From Mesobacillus maritimus (GTDB lineage: Bacteria > Bacillota > Bacilli > Bacillales > Cytobacillaceae), in the NCBI RefSeq assembly GCF_019749255.1, contig NZ_JACWFH010000001.1:1-64000 (forward strand): a DNA stretch of 64,000 bases, read 5' to 3'. The notes under the pieces are model-generated. The model ran no database searches and was not told where the DNA came from. It was given only the letters and a program-made list of their open reading frames with translations. Position 1 is the first letter of the stretch. Each line of letters opens with the position of its first letter. This document shows positions 35,211-44,580 of this stretch, piece after piece. The position numbers were made by a program, and so were the translations under genes.

Positions 35211-36568
35211 TTGAAGATTTCCTCTGGTTGTGTAATTGCTTTTTCAGCCAAATAAACGCCGAATTCAAGGGACAGCTTCCTACTTAATAGTTCAAAGTCA
35301 CGAAGGTCGGGGTGCTTAAAAATAGAGCGCCCAGGTTTTGAATTAGCCTCAAATAACCAGACCTTTCCACTTTTATCGATCCCGAAATCAAACCCAATTT
35401 CTCCAACAATGCCTTCAACCTGTGTTTCTAGAACCTTACTCAAATAAAGTGCAGCATCTACTAGCTTCTCTTTGTACAGCTTTTGGTCATCAGAACTTGG
35501 GAAAATCTCTTCAATGGTTTTGACTTCGCCTCCATAACTAATATGAGTTGTTGCGCTGCCACTACCGCCAATTTTTGCTGCAATCGCCGCCATTTGCCAT
35601 TCACCATTTTCATCCTTATTGGTATGAACGCGAAAATCAACAATTCGACCGTCTACCCTCATTAAATGAATCCCCTGTTGAACAACCATGTTTGATAGCT
35701 TTCGCTTACTAAATAATTGATGAAACATTGACTCCAGGCTATGATATTTTCGAAGTCTTTGAATTCCTTCCTCATCACGATACCGACAGAAGTAATCTCC
35801 TTCATGTCGATCGAAAAGAATTTGATGAATCCCTAATCCTAAGCTGCCGTTTTCAGGCTTAAGGTAGATATGACCATAGTCTGATAGCATTCTTTCGATG
35901 ATTGAAAAAGAAGTAAACGGATGGGTCTCAGGGAGAAAAGCATTTGCGCCTTCATCCTGCTGTAGTCTCTCAAAAACATCCATCTTACTAAAAAAACCAG
36001 GGTTATACCATGGAATAAGATAATCAGATTGAAGTCGTTCTTTTAGCAAAAGATTATTTTTCCTTTTTTCACTTCTCCGATTCGGGAGGCGATCATAAAC
36101 AACATTTGGAAAAGGAACATGAATGGTTTTCCATGATGAATCTTCATAGAAATACCCTTTAATCAATCCCTGCTCCCAGTCGATATGTTCCTCAGCAAAC
36201 AGAAATGGGAGTGCCCCGACCATTTTGTTTACGGATAGTAATTTAGAAAAAAACGATGTTCGTTTTCCAAGTGGTTGTAATGGATAGGACGTGAATCCTG
36301 AAGTAAGGATTCCAATTAAAGGTCCAAAAAACATCGTATCTTTGTCGGTAAATACGTGAAGCGAAATATCGAGTTCTGGTAAAAAGAGAGCTTTCCGGAT
36401 CGCTTCACTTATAATGATTTTCCCTTTTTTATGTGGGACAAACTGGACTTCTACGATTTTATTGCCAAATGCAACTTTTTCAATTTGCGGAGTAGCTAAT
36501 TCTATTGGTAAAAACACTTTATTATCTGCGCTTTGTTTATTGGTTTCGATTCGAAAACGTTTTTTCAT
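35207..36568 (-). CDS. yheD: endospore coat-associated ATP-grasp protein YheD
   Basis: A 453-residue protein, the length of B. subtilis YheD. An N-terminal extension (about 1-110) precedes the ATP-grasp part with VVYDRLPNRR, GHIYLKPENGSLGLGIHQI, DFRVHTNKDENG and LFEANSKPGRS. YheD forms rings around the forespore in B. subtilis. The start MKKRFRIETN follows GGGAGGAAAAG and lies 32 bp inside the upstream gene. Symbol given on length and position. Confidence 0.88.
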   Translation of the reverse strand: MKKRFRIETNKQSADNKVFLPIELATPQIEKVAFGNKIVEVQFVPHKKGKIIISEAIRKALFLPELDISLHVFTDKDTMFFGPLIGILTSGFTSYPLQPLGKRTSFFSKLLSVNKMVGALPFLFAEEHIDWEQGLIKGYFYEDSSWKTIHVPFPNVVYDRLPNRRSEKRKNNLLLKERLQSDYLIPWYNPGFFSKMDVFERLQQDEGANAFLPETHPFTSFSIIERMLSDYGHIYLKPENGSLGLGIHQILFDRHEGDYFCRYRDEEGIQRLRKYHSLESMFHQLFSKRKLSNMVVQQGIHLMRVDGRIVDFRVHTNKDENGEWQMAAIAAKIGGSGSATTHISYGGEVKTIEEIFPSSDDQKLYKEKLVDAALYLSKVLETQVEGIVGEIGFDFGIDKSGKVWLFEANSKPGRSIFKHPDLRDFELLSRKLSLEFGVYLAEKAITQPEEIFK

Positions 36569-37646
36569 AACTTTTCCTCCCTTGTTCTTGCTGTCCTGCA
36601 AGCATTCTCCCATACTCGAGCGGGGCCGTATAAAGGGATTCTTGAGCAGAAGGGGATGTTTCTAATACCACTTTTCTTCCTGGTTTTGAATTTACATCAA
36701 GGATCCATAAGGAAAGATCTTGTGCGACCCCAATATCAACGCCAATCTCGAATAGGGGAGGGTAAGTGTCTTCGAGAATGATTGGAAGCTGAGTCGTGAT
36801 TTCATTGATTTCCTTTTCAAGGAATTCAATTTTTTTAGGGTCTATTGAGTTTAACCATTTGTGAAAGGGCACGGTTTCAGCACCTGCACTAAGATTGGAA
36901 AGGACTCCATTTGCTTGACCGGTTCTGATTCCACGGCCTCGTTCTACCCACTGTCCATTCCCATTCTTTTGGAGTAATATGCGGATGTCAAAAGGACGAT
37001 TAGCTTGATCCACTAGCTGAAGAAACGGCTGAGCAAGATACTCTTTCTTTGTTCTTATGTTATCGATCCATTTTTGTGCAACGTTGATGCTTGGGAATGT
37101 AGACCGTAGAATCTGTTGCTGTTTTTCAACAATGACGGAAATAGTCTCTTCTTCTTTTTCAAGGCAGGCAATTCCCATTCCACCTGAGCCAGAAGCAGGT
37201 TTTAAAATAATCTTCTTTTCCTTTTCAAGAAAGGAGAGCGTTTGGAAAGCATCTGTTACAGAAATGGTTTTAACTACATATGGACTTAGGTTTGAGTTCG
37301 ATAGCGTCTGATATAATTGCCACTTGTTAGGTAAGCCATGCCCGATAAAAAGTAAATCGCCTCTATTTTTTAACCACTTCATAATGGCAAGTGCATTTTT
37401 GGCAAGGGGATGTTCACTATAAAAACAGCGATCATAGAGGATATCTGGTAGCTGAAATTTTTGAGGCTGCCATTCCTGAAGGTCAGGGTGAAATTTTTCT
37501 CCTGTAACAAGGTGAGTAACAGGGTTAATTTGAATCGGGCTAAATCGATAGCATTCGATATGGTAGTCTGAAGCGTGCTTGGCTACTTCAGTAAAATAGC
37601 TGTTTTCTAATTCTGGATTTAGGGAAATAAAGCCAAAGCTGTACAT
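36537..37646 (-). CDS. yheC: endospore coat-associated ATP-grasp protein YheC
   Basis: A 369-residue YheC/YheD family protein. ATP-grasp landmarks are PDILYDRCFYSEH, KKIILKPASGSGGMGIACL, RPFDIRILLQKNGNGQW and LWILDVNSKPGRK. It sits immediately upstream of yheD as YheC does in B. subtilis and has nearly the same length. Its start overlaps the preceding stop by one base and its end overlaps yheD by 32 bp, so translation is coupled. Confidence 0.85.
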   Translation of the reverse strand: MYSFGFISLNPELENSYFTEVAKHASDYHIECYRFSPIQINPVTHLVTGEKFHPDLQEWQPQKFQLPDILYDRCFYSEHPLAKNALAIMKWLKNRGDLLFIGHGLPNKWQLYQTLSNSNLSPYVVKTISVTDAFQTLSFLEKEKKIILKPASGSGGMGIACLEKEEETISVIVEKQQQILRSTFPSINVAQKWIDNIRTKKEYLAQPFLQLVDQANRPFDIRILLQKNGNGQWVERGRGIRTGQANGVLSNLSAGAETVPFHKWLNSIDPKKIEFLEKEINEITTQLPIILEDTYPPLFEIGVDIGVAQDLSLWILDVNSKPGRKVVLETSPSAQESLYTAPLEYGRMLAGQQEQGRKSYEKTFSNRNQ

Positions 37647-38761
37647 TAGATTTCTCCTTCCGACTCGGAATCGATATTGGTAAAACAGTAATCAATTATC
37701 GCCCTAGCAGATGGACGAATCTTTCCACTTCGTTCGCCATGGTTTTTAGAAGGCTTAGAGTTTATCTCTATCAGCCAAAGGTTTCCTAGCACATCAATTC
37801 CAATATCGATGCCCAGTTCTACCATTAATCCGTCAACGTGTTCGCTAACGCAAGCTGAACTTTCTAAGGCAAGTTCTTTCATTAATGCTAGTTTAGTAGC
37901 TGCCATTTCCTTGCCAAAGAATGAAGATAGAACCATATGGGGACGGAGAAGTTTTCCACCAAGTGCGAGATTGGATGCGAATTGACCTTCTGCTGAGGAC
38001 CTAGCAACAACAGATGTAACTTGCCATTCTTGTGTGTTTTTTCTATGACAAAGAACCCTGAAATCAAGATTGTTTTTTTCCCACTTAAGCAGGTCAATTC
38101 CCTGTTGAACGAGATGTGGCTTTGGTCCAATTTTCTGTACTAAAGCAGCTTTTAAATCCTCTACATTTGTAAATGGTTGCTGTTTTAAGCCTTCCTTTCC
38201 TGTATAAGCGAGATTGAAGGAGCCCTGTTCTTTTTGAAGCAGGTAGATTCCTCTTCCCTGGCTTCCGTTTAGGGGCTTGATATAGAGAGCGTTATACGTT
38301 TCAAGTAGCTCTAAAAGCAAAGCTTCTTTATAAAGATAGGTTTCTGGTAAAAAAGCATGAAGATGGTTTTTCTGTGATACCCATTTATGAACTTCCCACT
38401 TTGATAGAAAGCGGTGATTGAAAACTTCTATATTAAACTCATATGCCAGCTCCATGAAGCTAGTGAACTTTTCACTCACTTCCGTTCTGCGAGAATGGAT
38501 GCGATTGTAAACAAAGTTAGGGAGCGGCAAACTTGCCTTCTGCCATTGTGTACCTTCAAAATAATAGCCAATAAAAGCTTCCTTTGAAGTGTTTCTTAGA
38601 GTAAAAACATAAAAGAAACCCCCGTTTTTGGTTACATACTCATTCAGTTCCTCACAAAATGCATGGATATTTTTAAAGGATGGGCCTTCACCATCCTTTT
38701 CGGAGACTTCAGTAAGAACGGCAATGATTGGTTTTGTGTGATCAATGACTGGTTGGGTCAA
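37646..38761 (-). CDS. YheC/YheD family ATP-grasp protein, first gene of the operon
   Basis: A 371-residue paralogue with PNFVYNRIHSRR, NALYIKPLNGSQGRGIYLL, NNLDFRVLCHRKN and LWLIEINSKPSKN. The TTG at 38761 is 8 bp after GAGGTG; an in-frame TTG at 38767 is closer and less likely. It heads the four-gene operon behind a candidate SigK promoter. B. subtilis has only yheC and yheD at this place, so this copy and the fourth are expansions. Confidence 0.85.
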   Translation of the reverse strand: MTQPVIDHTKPIIAVLTEVSEKDGEGPSFKNIHAFCEELNEYVTKNGGFFYVFTLRNTSKEAFIGYYFEGTQWQKASLPLPNFVYNRIHSRRTEVSEKFTSFMELAYEFNIEVFNHRFLSKWEVHKWVSQKNHLHAFLPETYLYKEALLLELLETYNALYIKPLNGSQGRGIYLLQKEQGSFNLAYTGKEGLKQQPFTNVEDLKAALVQKIGPKPHLVQQGIDLLKWEKNNLDFRVLCHRKNTQEWQVTSVVARSSAEGQFASNLALGGKLLRPHMVLSSFFGKEMAATKLALMKELALESSACVSEHVDGLMVELGIDIGIDVLGNLWLIEINSKPSKNHGERSGKIRPSARAIIDYCFTNIDSESEGEI

Positions 38762-38815
38762 GTACAATTCACCTCATTTGTCCCTTGTTTTAGGGATAGG
38801 CAAAAGCTGATATCG

Positions 38816-38844
38816 TATCGTATGAAATCAATGATTAGAATGTG
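38816..38844 (-). promoter_or_regulatory. candidate SigK promoter of the yheC/yheD operon
   Basis: On the minus strand CACA, a 16-bp spacer and CATACGATA match the mother-cell SigK pattern mACm-16-CATAnnnTA. CATACGAT also fits a SigE -10. It lies about 55 bp upstream of the first gene. Confidence 0.6.
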
Positions 38845-38924
38845 CCTTGGCGCACACTCCTCGCAATCGCATCAATAGTCTGATATAGTGGAGAGGATTC
38901 CGAAAAGGAAAAGGAGTGCATAAC

Positions 38925-39281
38925 ATGGCAGTAAATATTTATGATTCAGCATACGAAATGGAAAAGGCGATTCGTTCAAGTAACGAATACGTAAATTTAA
39001 AAAGATTATATGATGAGGTAAATGCAGATGAATCTGCACGAACAATGTTCGATAGCTTCCGAAATATTCAAATGCAGCTTCAACAAAAACAAATGATGGG
39101 TGAAGAAATTTCCCAAGAGGAAGTTGAACAGGCTCAGAAAACTGTAGCACTTGTCCAACAGCATGAAAAAATTTCGCAGTTGATGCAAGCTGAACAACAA
39201 ATGAGCGTTGTTATTACTGAAATCAATAAAGTAATCATGAAGCCATTAGAAGAACTTTATGGTGCACCTGATCAGCAATAA
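38925..39281 (+). CDS. yheA: YlbF/YmcA family protein YheA
   Basis: A 118-residue helical, Gln-rich protein (MAVNIYDSAYEMEKAIRSS) of the YlbF/YmcA (UPF0342) group. YlbF and YmcA form a complex with YaaT that affects RNase Y and Spo0A phosphorylation; YheA itself has no assigned role. GGAG 8 bp upstream fixes the start at 38925. The position next to the yheCD operon is as in B. subtilis, except that yheB is not seen. Confidence 0.9.
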   Translation: MAVNIYDSAYEMEKAIRSSNEYVNLKRLYDEVNADESARTMFDSFRNIQMQLQQKQMMGEEISQEEVEQAQKTVALVQQHEKISQLMQAEQQMSVVITEINKVIMKPLEELYGAPDQQ

Positions 39282-39290
39282 GTGATAAAA

Positions 39291-39322
39291 AATTCTCGAA
39301 TCTAGATTCGGGAGTTTTTTTT
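39291..39322 (+). terminator. intrinsic terminator of yheA
   Basis: TTCTCGAATC and GATTCGGGAG-type arms followed by eight Ts, shortly after the stop. Confidence 0.85.
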
Positions 39323-39408
39323 ATGTCTCATAACGGAAGTTCTATTTTGTCCTCACAATTCATAAAAATCAGGGTAAGACATGAACATCATGAAATGGGG
39401 GCAAAAAT

Positions 39409-40278
39409 ATGATCTATCGTCTTTTAGCCTTAAATGTGGATGGGACCGTTCTCCAACCGAATGGAAGAATTCATAAATCGACCAAAGAGGCAATTGCCTA
39501 TGTTCAGCAAAAAGGGATATATGTCACGCTTGTAACTTCCCGGAGTTTTCCGGCAGCTAAAAAAGTTGCAAAGGCGCTTAAAATAAACTCACTTCTCGTC
39601 ACACATCAGGGAGCATATATAGCTGATAATCCAGGAAATCCCATTATGAAAAGAATTATTCCAGAAGAGATTACTTATGATATCATTCGTTTTCTTGAAG
39701 GTTTTCCTTGTCAGATTCGAATCGTTCAGGATGAGTTTTCGCTCGCGAATAAATACAAATTAAATCATAATCTTTTAGCAAAGACGGTCTTTACAACTGG
39801 AGACCCGATGTTTTATTCCCAGCAGTTTGTTGATTCTATAAGTGAAACATTACGTGATGACCCAATTACCGCACCGAAAATAGAAGTATATTTTGAATAT
39901 GAAGATGATTTAGAGGATGCGAAAGAGGCGCTTTCTTCGCTTTATCCAGAAACCAATATGACGAAATTAAATGATTTTCGCTTAGATATCCTTCCACATG
40001 ACGTCTCTAAGCTAAATGGCCTCCGGTCTTTAGGAGATCATTTAGGGATTAAGTTAAAGGAAATGGTAGTCATTGGGGATGGGCTGGATGATATTGAGAT
40101 GATTGAAGCTTGCGGACTCGGAGTGGCAATGGGGAACGCTTCTCCAGAAATCAAAAAGGCTTCGGACTGGGTAACAAGGTCCAATACCCAACATGGGGTT
40201 GCTTACATGGTAAAAGAGCACTTCCGCAAGCAACAACCAATTGAGTTTTTGCGGAAAATGAATATTATTAAAAGGTAA
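39409..40278 (+). CDS. yhaX: Cof-type HAD phosphatase homologue YhaX
   Basis: A 289-residue HAD IIB (Cof) protein. The usual nucleophile motif DxDGT is NVDGT here (LLALNVDGTVL, N9), so the phospho-accepting Asp is replaced by Asn. The other motifs are near normal: LVTSR for motif II, DVSKLNGL and GDGLDDIEMIE with GVAMGNASPEIK. YhaX of B. subtilis is a sporulation gene. Either activity is strongly reduced or the protein binds without catalysis. Its start is behind GGGGGC. Confidence 0.85.
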   Translation: MIYRLLALNVDGTVLQPNGRIHKSTKEAIAYVQQKGIYVTLVTSRSFPAAKKVAKALKINSLLVTHQGAYIADNPGNPIMKRIIPEEITYDIIRFLEGFPCQIRIVQDEFSLANKYKLNHNLLAKTVFTTGDPMFYSQQFVDSISETLRDDPITAPKIEVYFEYEDDLEDAKEALSSLYPETNMTKLNDFRLDILPHDVSKLNGLRSLGDHLGIKLKEMVVIGDGLDDIEMIEACGLGVAMGNASPEIKKASDWVTRSNTQHGVAYMVKEHFRKQQPIEFLRKMNIIKR

Positions 40279-40287
40279 TGATGAAAG

Positions 40288-40321
40288 GCCTTGGGTGGGA
40301 TGACCATCTGAGGTTTTTTTT
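40288..40321 (+). terminator. intrinsic terminator of yhaX
   Basis: CCTTGGGTGG and CCATCTGAGG pair with several G-U pairs, followed by eight Ts. Confidence 0.75.
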
Positions 40322-40580
40322 GTAGATAGAAGGGGTGTTCAGTTAAATTTTGAGGATATATTTGTATACCCTATACCGTATTAACTTCAAAACTCAGCAA
40401 TCCTAAGTTGCTTTTAATCTGAAAATCGTAAATAAAAGCCATTTTAGTTCAAAAACCAATCACGATAATAGAAAAACACTAAATATGGAGGGTATTTTTG
40501 GCCTGGTTGGGTTGTTAAGCTAAGGAATCTACTGGATAATACCCCTCACAGCGCTCGATTTTCTGTTTACCTTTCGTTTT

Positions 40581-40643
40581 ATTCCCCGTTAGGAGCAATA
40601 TATTCCCTGTAAGGGAGGATATATTCTCTATAGGGGAATAAAT
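40581..40643. repeat. three 21-bp repeats forming nested palindromes
   Basis: Units begin with ATTCCCC at 40581, ATTCCCT at 40602 and ATTCTCT at 40623, each 21 bp with an internal TTCCC/GGGAA-like dyad. First and third units also pair (ATTCCCC with GGGGAAT). It stands in the long yhaX-hemZ spacer (40322-40815), which otherwise shows no gene. Confidence 0.65.
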
Positions 40644-40815
40644 ACTGTACGGTGTAGGGTATACTCCACCACTTATCCGTTCCCCCCTATCCCTTAAGTA
40701 ACCCAAATCCACTAGTTCTCTGCTGTGCACACCCCTACCAAGCTTTTCCACTATATTGACCTTGCATGTGTGAACCAGTAAACTAAAGGAAGCAAATTTG
40801 AAAAAGGTGATACGA

Positions 40816-42330
40816 TTGTATATTCATATAAAAGGGTTGAGTGATGAGCGATTCCACCGGCCTCTACAGTTGATTGCAAACTTGTTTTTTGAAGAGCCAG
40901 AGGTTTCATTTTCACCATCTGAAGATAAAGTTGATGCAACCCTAACTGTTGATTTAACAATAGCTACCAGCGTTGTAGCCAACGTCCAAATGGAAACATC
41001 CGATGGCGCAAGTTTTTCATCTTCCTATGAACGAGAGTTACCAGAAAACATAACAGAGAAGGAACGTTTCCGTCTTATTAAAAACGCTCTTTCACACGCA
41101 TATTTGACTGTTCTCCAGGATTGGACTGGAATTACCCAAAAGTGGGGAATTTTAACGGGGGTGCGTCCTACTAAACTTCTACACAAGAAGTTACAAGAAG
41201 GAACAGACCGTGAGACAGCTCACCGCGAATTAACAGAGGAATATTTAATTACTCCAGAAAAAATTGAGCTTATGCAGCAGATTGTTGATCGCCAGCTTGC
41301 GGTTATGCCTGACTTATATGATTTGCGCAAAGAAGTTAGTATTTATATTGGGATTCCATTTTGTCCGACCAAATGTGCTTATTGTACGTTCCCTGCTTAT
41401 GCCATTAATGGGCGTCAAGGATCTGTGAACAGCTTCCTTGGAGGACTTCACTTTGAAATGCGTGAGATCGGCAAATGGTTAAAAGAAAATAATATCAAAA
41501 TTACCACCGTTTATTACGGGGGAGGCACCCCAACCTCGATTACAGCTGAAGAAATGGATATGCTGTATGAGGAAATGTATACATCCTTTCCCGATGTGAA
41601 AAACATCCGAGAGATTACCGTAGAAGCTGGTCGACCAGATACCATCACACCAGACAAACTCGATGTCTTGAATAAATGGAATATCGACCGTATCTCAATT
41701 AATCCGCAATCATATATCCAAGAAACACTGAAAGCAATCGGGCGCCATCATACGGTGGAAGAAACCATTGAGAAATATAAGCTAGCAAAAGACATGGGCA
41801 TGAACAATATCAATATGGACTTAATTATTGGCCTTCCTGGTGAAGGAACGAAAGAGTTTGCCCATACATTGAACGAGACAGAGAAGCTGATGCCTGAATC
41901 TTTGACTGTTCATACGCTAAGCTTCAAACGAGCATCAGAAATGACAAAGAATAAAGACAGATATAAGGTTGCCGGTCGTGAGGAAATTGAGGATATGATG
42001 GAACTCGCGGAGAATTGGACAAAAGACCATGGCTACGCTCCATATTATCTATACCGTCAAAAAAATATTCTCGGAAATCTCGAAAATGTCGGCTATTCTA
42101 TTCCAGGTCAAGAAAGCCTCTACAACATCATTATCATGGAAGAGCAGCAGACAATTATTGGTCTTGGATGTGGGGCATCAAGTAAATTTATTGACCCAGT
42201 CACTGGGAAAATTACACACTTTGCGAATCCAAAGGATCCTAAGACGTATAATGATAGCTTTACGGACTACACGAACCAAAAGCTTGAAATATTAAGTGAA
42301 TTATATGAAACAAAGAGTTCCCTATCATAA
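40816..42330 (+). CDS. hemZ: oxygen-independent coproporphyrinogen III oxidase HemZ
   Basis: A radical SAM enzyme of about 504 residues for anaerobic coproporphyrinogen decarboxylation in heme synthesis. The cluster motif is GIPFCPTKCAYC (Cys 183, 187, 190), followed by YYGGGTPTS and ITVEAGRPDT. The TTG at 40816 has AAGGTG 7 bp upstream and matches the start of B. subtilis HemZ as I remember it; an in-frame TTG at 40798 with AAAGGA is the alternative. A terminator overlaps the stop. Confidence 0.93.
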   Translation: MYIHIKGLSDERFHRPLQLIANLFFEEPEVSFSPSEDKVDATLTVDLTIATSVVANVQMETSDGASFSSSYERELPENITEKERFRLIKNALSHAYLTVLQDWTGITQKWGILTGVRPTKLLHKKLQEGTDRETAHRELTEEYLITPEKIELMQQIVDRQLAVMPDLYDLRKEVSIYIGIPFCPTKCAYCTFPAYAINGRQGSVNSFLGGLHFEMREIGKWLKENNIKITTVYYGGGTPTSITAEEMDMLYEEMYTSFPDVKNIREITVEAGRPDTITPDKLDVLNKWNIDRISINPQSYIQETLKAIGRHHTVEETIEKYKLAKDMGMNNINMDLIIGLPGEGTKEFAHTLNETEKLMPESLTVHTLSFKRASEMTKNKDRYKVAGREEIEDMMELAENWTKDHGYAPYYLYRQKNILGNLENVGYSIPGQESLYNIIIMEEQQTIIGLGCGASSKFIDPVTGKITHFANPKDPKTYNDSFTDYTNQKLEILSELYETKSSLS

Positions 42331-42344
42331 GATAGGGTTTTTTT
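42319..42344 (+). terminator. intrinsic terminator overlapping the hemZ stop
   Basis: CCCTATC and GATAGGG with ATAA loop and an eight-T tail; the stop codon lies inside the loop. Confidence 0.88.
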
Positions 42345-42473
42345 GCGGATTTTTCCTTCAACTGGGGTTGTTTTATCGCATTATTTTCGAATGTGTAGAA
42401 CAATTCAGATAAATAGATTTAAAAAAGGGACACCACCCTATATAATGGAGATGAAGCAAAGGAGGGGATACGT

Positions 42474-43274
42474 TTGACAACTGATTTTAATATTGATTGT
42501 AAGACAGAAACTGTCAAGGTCAGCGTAGTGGGAAGAGTAGCAACGGTTGAATTGAATAGACCAGAGTCAATGAATGCCTTGGATTTAGAAATGATTAGGG
42601 GATTAGCATGGAATTTAAAAGAACTTTGTAATTCGGATGACGTCGAGATTGTCGTGCTGAAAGGTGCAGGACGGGCCTTCTCTGCAGGGGGAGACATTAA
42701 GACGATGCTTTCGGAGGGAGATGAAAGCGATTTCTTAAGCATCATGGACAGCATTAGTGAGCTTGTGGTCACGCTGTATAGCATGCCAAAAGTAACCATT
42801 AGTGCGATTACTGGTGCAGCTGCAGGTCTAGGATTCAGTCTTGCCTTGGCAACCGATTATATTATTGCTGATTCAGCAAGTAAACTAGCGATGAATTTTA
42901 TTGGAATTGGCTTAATTCCTGATGGTGGCGGACATTTCTTTATGAAGTCAAGAGTTGGTGAAACGAAGGCAAAGCATTTGATCTGGGAAGGAAAACCGAT
43001 GAAAGCAGATGAAGCCTTAGCGCACGGACTTATTGACGAAGTGGCAAATGATATTCATGCTTCTGTTCAAGCCAAAGTGGAAGAGTGGGAGAAAAAGCCA
43101 CTTCAAGCGATGATCAAAACAAAGAAAATTTTTGCGGAAGAAAATCGATTGTCGTTATTAAAGTTCCTAGAACTTGAAAAAATAGCTCAAACGAAAATGA
43201 GGCAGACCGAGGATCATAAGGAAGGGATTCAGGCCTTTCTTGAAAAAAGACAGCCAAATTTTATTGGAAAATAA
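42474..43274 (+). CDS. yhaR: enoyl-CoA hydratase/isomerase family protein YhaR
   Basis: A 266-residue crotonase-fold protein. Oxyanion-hole segments GAGRAFSAGGDIK and ITGAAAGLGFSLAL are present, with the usual C-terminal trimerisation helix. The start is TTG behind GGAGGGG. Members hydrate or isomerise acyl-CoAs; the substrate is not known. Position next to hemZ and yhaQ agrees with YhaR. Confidence 0.88.
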   Translation: MTTDFNIDCKTETVKVSVVGRVATVELNRPESMNALDLEMIRGLAWNLKELCNSDDVEIVVLKGAGRAFSAGGDIKTMLSEGDESDFLSIMDSISELVVTLYSMPKVTISAITGAAAGLGFSLALATDYIIADSASKLAMNFIGIGLIPDGGGHFFMKSRVGETKAKHLIWEGKPMKADEALAHGLIDEVANDIHASVQAKVEEWEKKPLQAMIKTKKIFAEENRLSLLKFLELEKIAQTKMRQTEDHKEGIQAFLEKRQPNFIGK

Positions 43275-43289
43275 ATAAGCGTACAAACA

Positions 43290-43321
43290 TGAAAAAGCAA
43301 AGAAGAATCTTTGCTTTTTCA
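43290..43321. terminator. bidirectional intrinsic terminator
   Basis: GAAAAAGCAAAG and CTTTGCTTTTTC, a perfect 12-bp stem between convergent yhaR and yhzD. Confidence 0.88.
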
Positions 43322-43352
43322 ATTCCCTTAGAGGGCAAGTGGTATTCACTTT

Positions 43353-43538
43353 TTACGGGTGAAAGAGCACCAATTTCCCTCGTGGGGAAGTGCAACGATA
43401 GGTGTTGTCTTGAAGATTTTTTTCAGAGAGCATCTTTTCGCCAATTGTTTTTGCTTCCTCTTCACTACTAGCCTGGAAAGACTCATCTAATAACTTTTCC
43501 CCATCAGGTTTAAACGCTGTTAGTTTATACGTTTCCAT
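43353..43538 (-). CDS. yhzD: YhzD-like protein
   Basis: A 61-residue protein (METYKLTAFKPDGEKLLDES) that fits the YhzD family of bacilli, with the conserved end CTSPRGKLVLFH. Function unknown. AAAGGGG precedes the start. Placement between yhaR and yhaQ agrees with the B. subtilis neighbourhood. Confidence 0.75.
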   Translation of the reverse strand: METYKLTAFKPDGEKLLDESFQASSEEEAKTIGEKMLSEKNLQDNTYRCTSPRGKLVLFHP

Positions 43539-43680
43539 CCCTATTGCCCCTTTGTTTAATATTGTTCTGTTAGTGCTATTTTTACATAATTTTTGAAAAA
43601 GTGCAAAGATAATAAAAAATATTTAATGGAACTTTTTAGTAGTTTATTCGTAGTAGAATAATGGAAAGGGGGAAGTTGCA

Positions 43681-44580
43681 ATGGTTTTGAAGTTAGAAAA
43701 TGTAACCAAAAAGTTTGGCGAGTTTACTGCTGTGAATGATTTATCGCTCGCCATACCTGAAAGGGAAATCTTTGGTTTTCTTGGGGCGAACGGAGCGGGG
43801 AAGACGACGACATTCAGAATGATTCTAGGTTTGTTGGATCCAACGGATGGAAAGATTACTCTTGATGGAAAAAAGGTGGATTATTCCACAAGCCCAATCA
43901 TCGGGTACTTGCCTGAAGAAAGAGGGTTGTATCCGAAATTAAAAGTCAAAGACCAGATTGTGTATTTGGCAAGATTAAGAGGAATGAATAAGCACGATGC
44001 CTTAAAGGAGCTTGAATATTGGCTTGAGAGGTTTAAAGTTCCTGAGTATCTTGATAAAAAGGTAGAGGAGCTCTCGAAGGGAAATCAACAAAAAATACAG
44101 TTTCTAGCAGCTGTTATCCATAAGCCAAAGCTACTTATACTTGATGAGCCTTTTAGTGGGTTGGATCCAGTGAATGTCGAGCTGTTAAAAGAGGCTGTTC
44201 TTGACCTGAAGGAAGCAGGGACAACGATTGTGTTCTCGAGTCATAGAATGGAGCATGTCGAGGAGATGTGTGAGCATCTGTGTATTATGCAAAAAGGAAA
44301 GCCAATTGTGCATGGGGCATTGAAAGACATTAAACGTTCTTTTGGGAAAAAGAATTTGGTGATTCATGCTGATTTTGACCTTAGCTACTTACATAGGTTT
44401 CATGGAGTGACCAATACAAAGCGAACTGCAGAAGGAGTTCACCTGCAAATTACTGGCGAAGAAATTGCTGGTGAAATTTTACAAGATATTGTCGGCAAAG
44501 GGTTTATTCGTAAGTTTGTCCTAGAAGAACCTTCTTTGAATGATATTTTTATCGAAAAGGCAGGTGCTTCCTATGAATAA
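43681..44580 (+). CDS. yhaQ: ABC transporter ATP-binding protein YhaQ
   Basis: A 299-residue ATPase: Walker A GANGAGKTT (35-43), signature LSKGNQQKIQ and Walker B LLILDEPFSGLD, with the C-terminal extension of NatA-type exporters. With YhaP it should form an export system for Na+, a drug or a peptide; the substrate is unknown. ATG behind GGGGGAAG. It overlaps yhaP by 8 bp (ATGAATAA). Confidence 0.92.
   Translation: MVLKLENVTKKFGEFTAVNDLSLAIPEREIFGFLGANGAGKTTTFRMILGLLDPTDGKITLDGKKVDYSTSPIIGYLPEERGLYPKLKVKDQIVYLARLRGMNKHDALKELEYWLERFKVPEYLDKKVEELSKGNQQKIQFLAAVIHKPKLLILDEPFSGLDPVNVELLKEAVLDLKEAGTTIVFSSHRMEHVEEMCEHLCIMQKGKPIVHGALKDIKRSFGKKNLVIHADFDLSYLHRFHGVTNTKRTAEGVHLQITGEEIAGEILQDIVGKGFIRKFVLEEPSLNDIFIEKAGASYE

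Noticed and set aside
40515-40751. Minus-strand ORF of 78 codons in the yhaX-hemZ spacer
   Set aside because: It is the translation of the 21-bp repeats with no ribosome binding site or recognised homologue.
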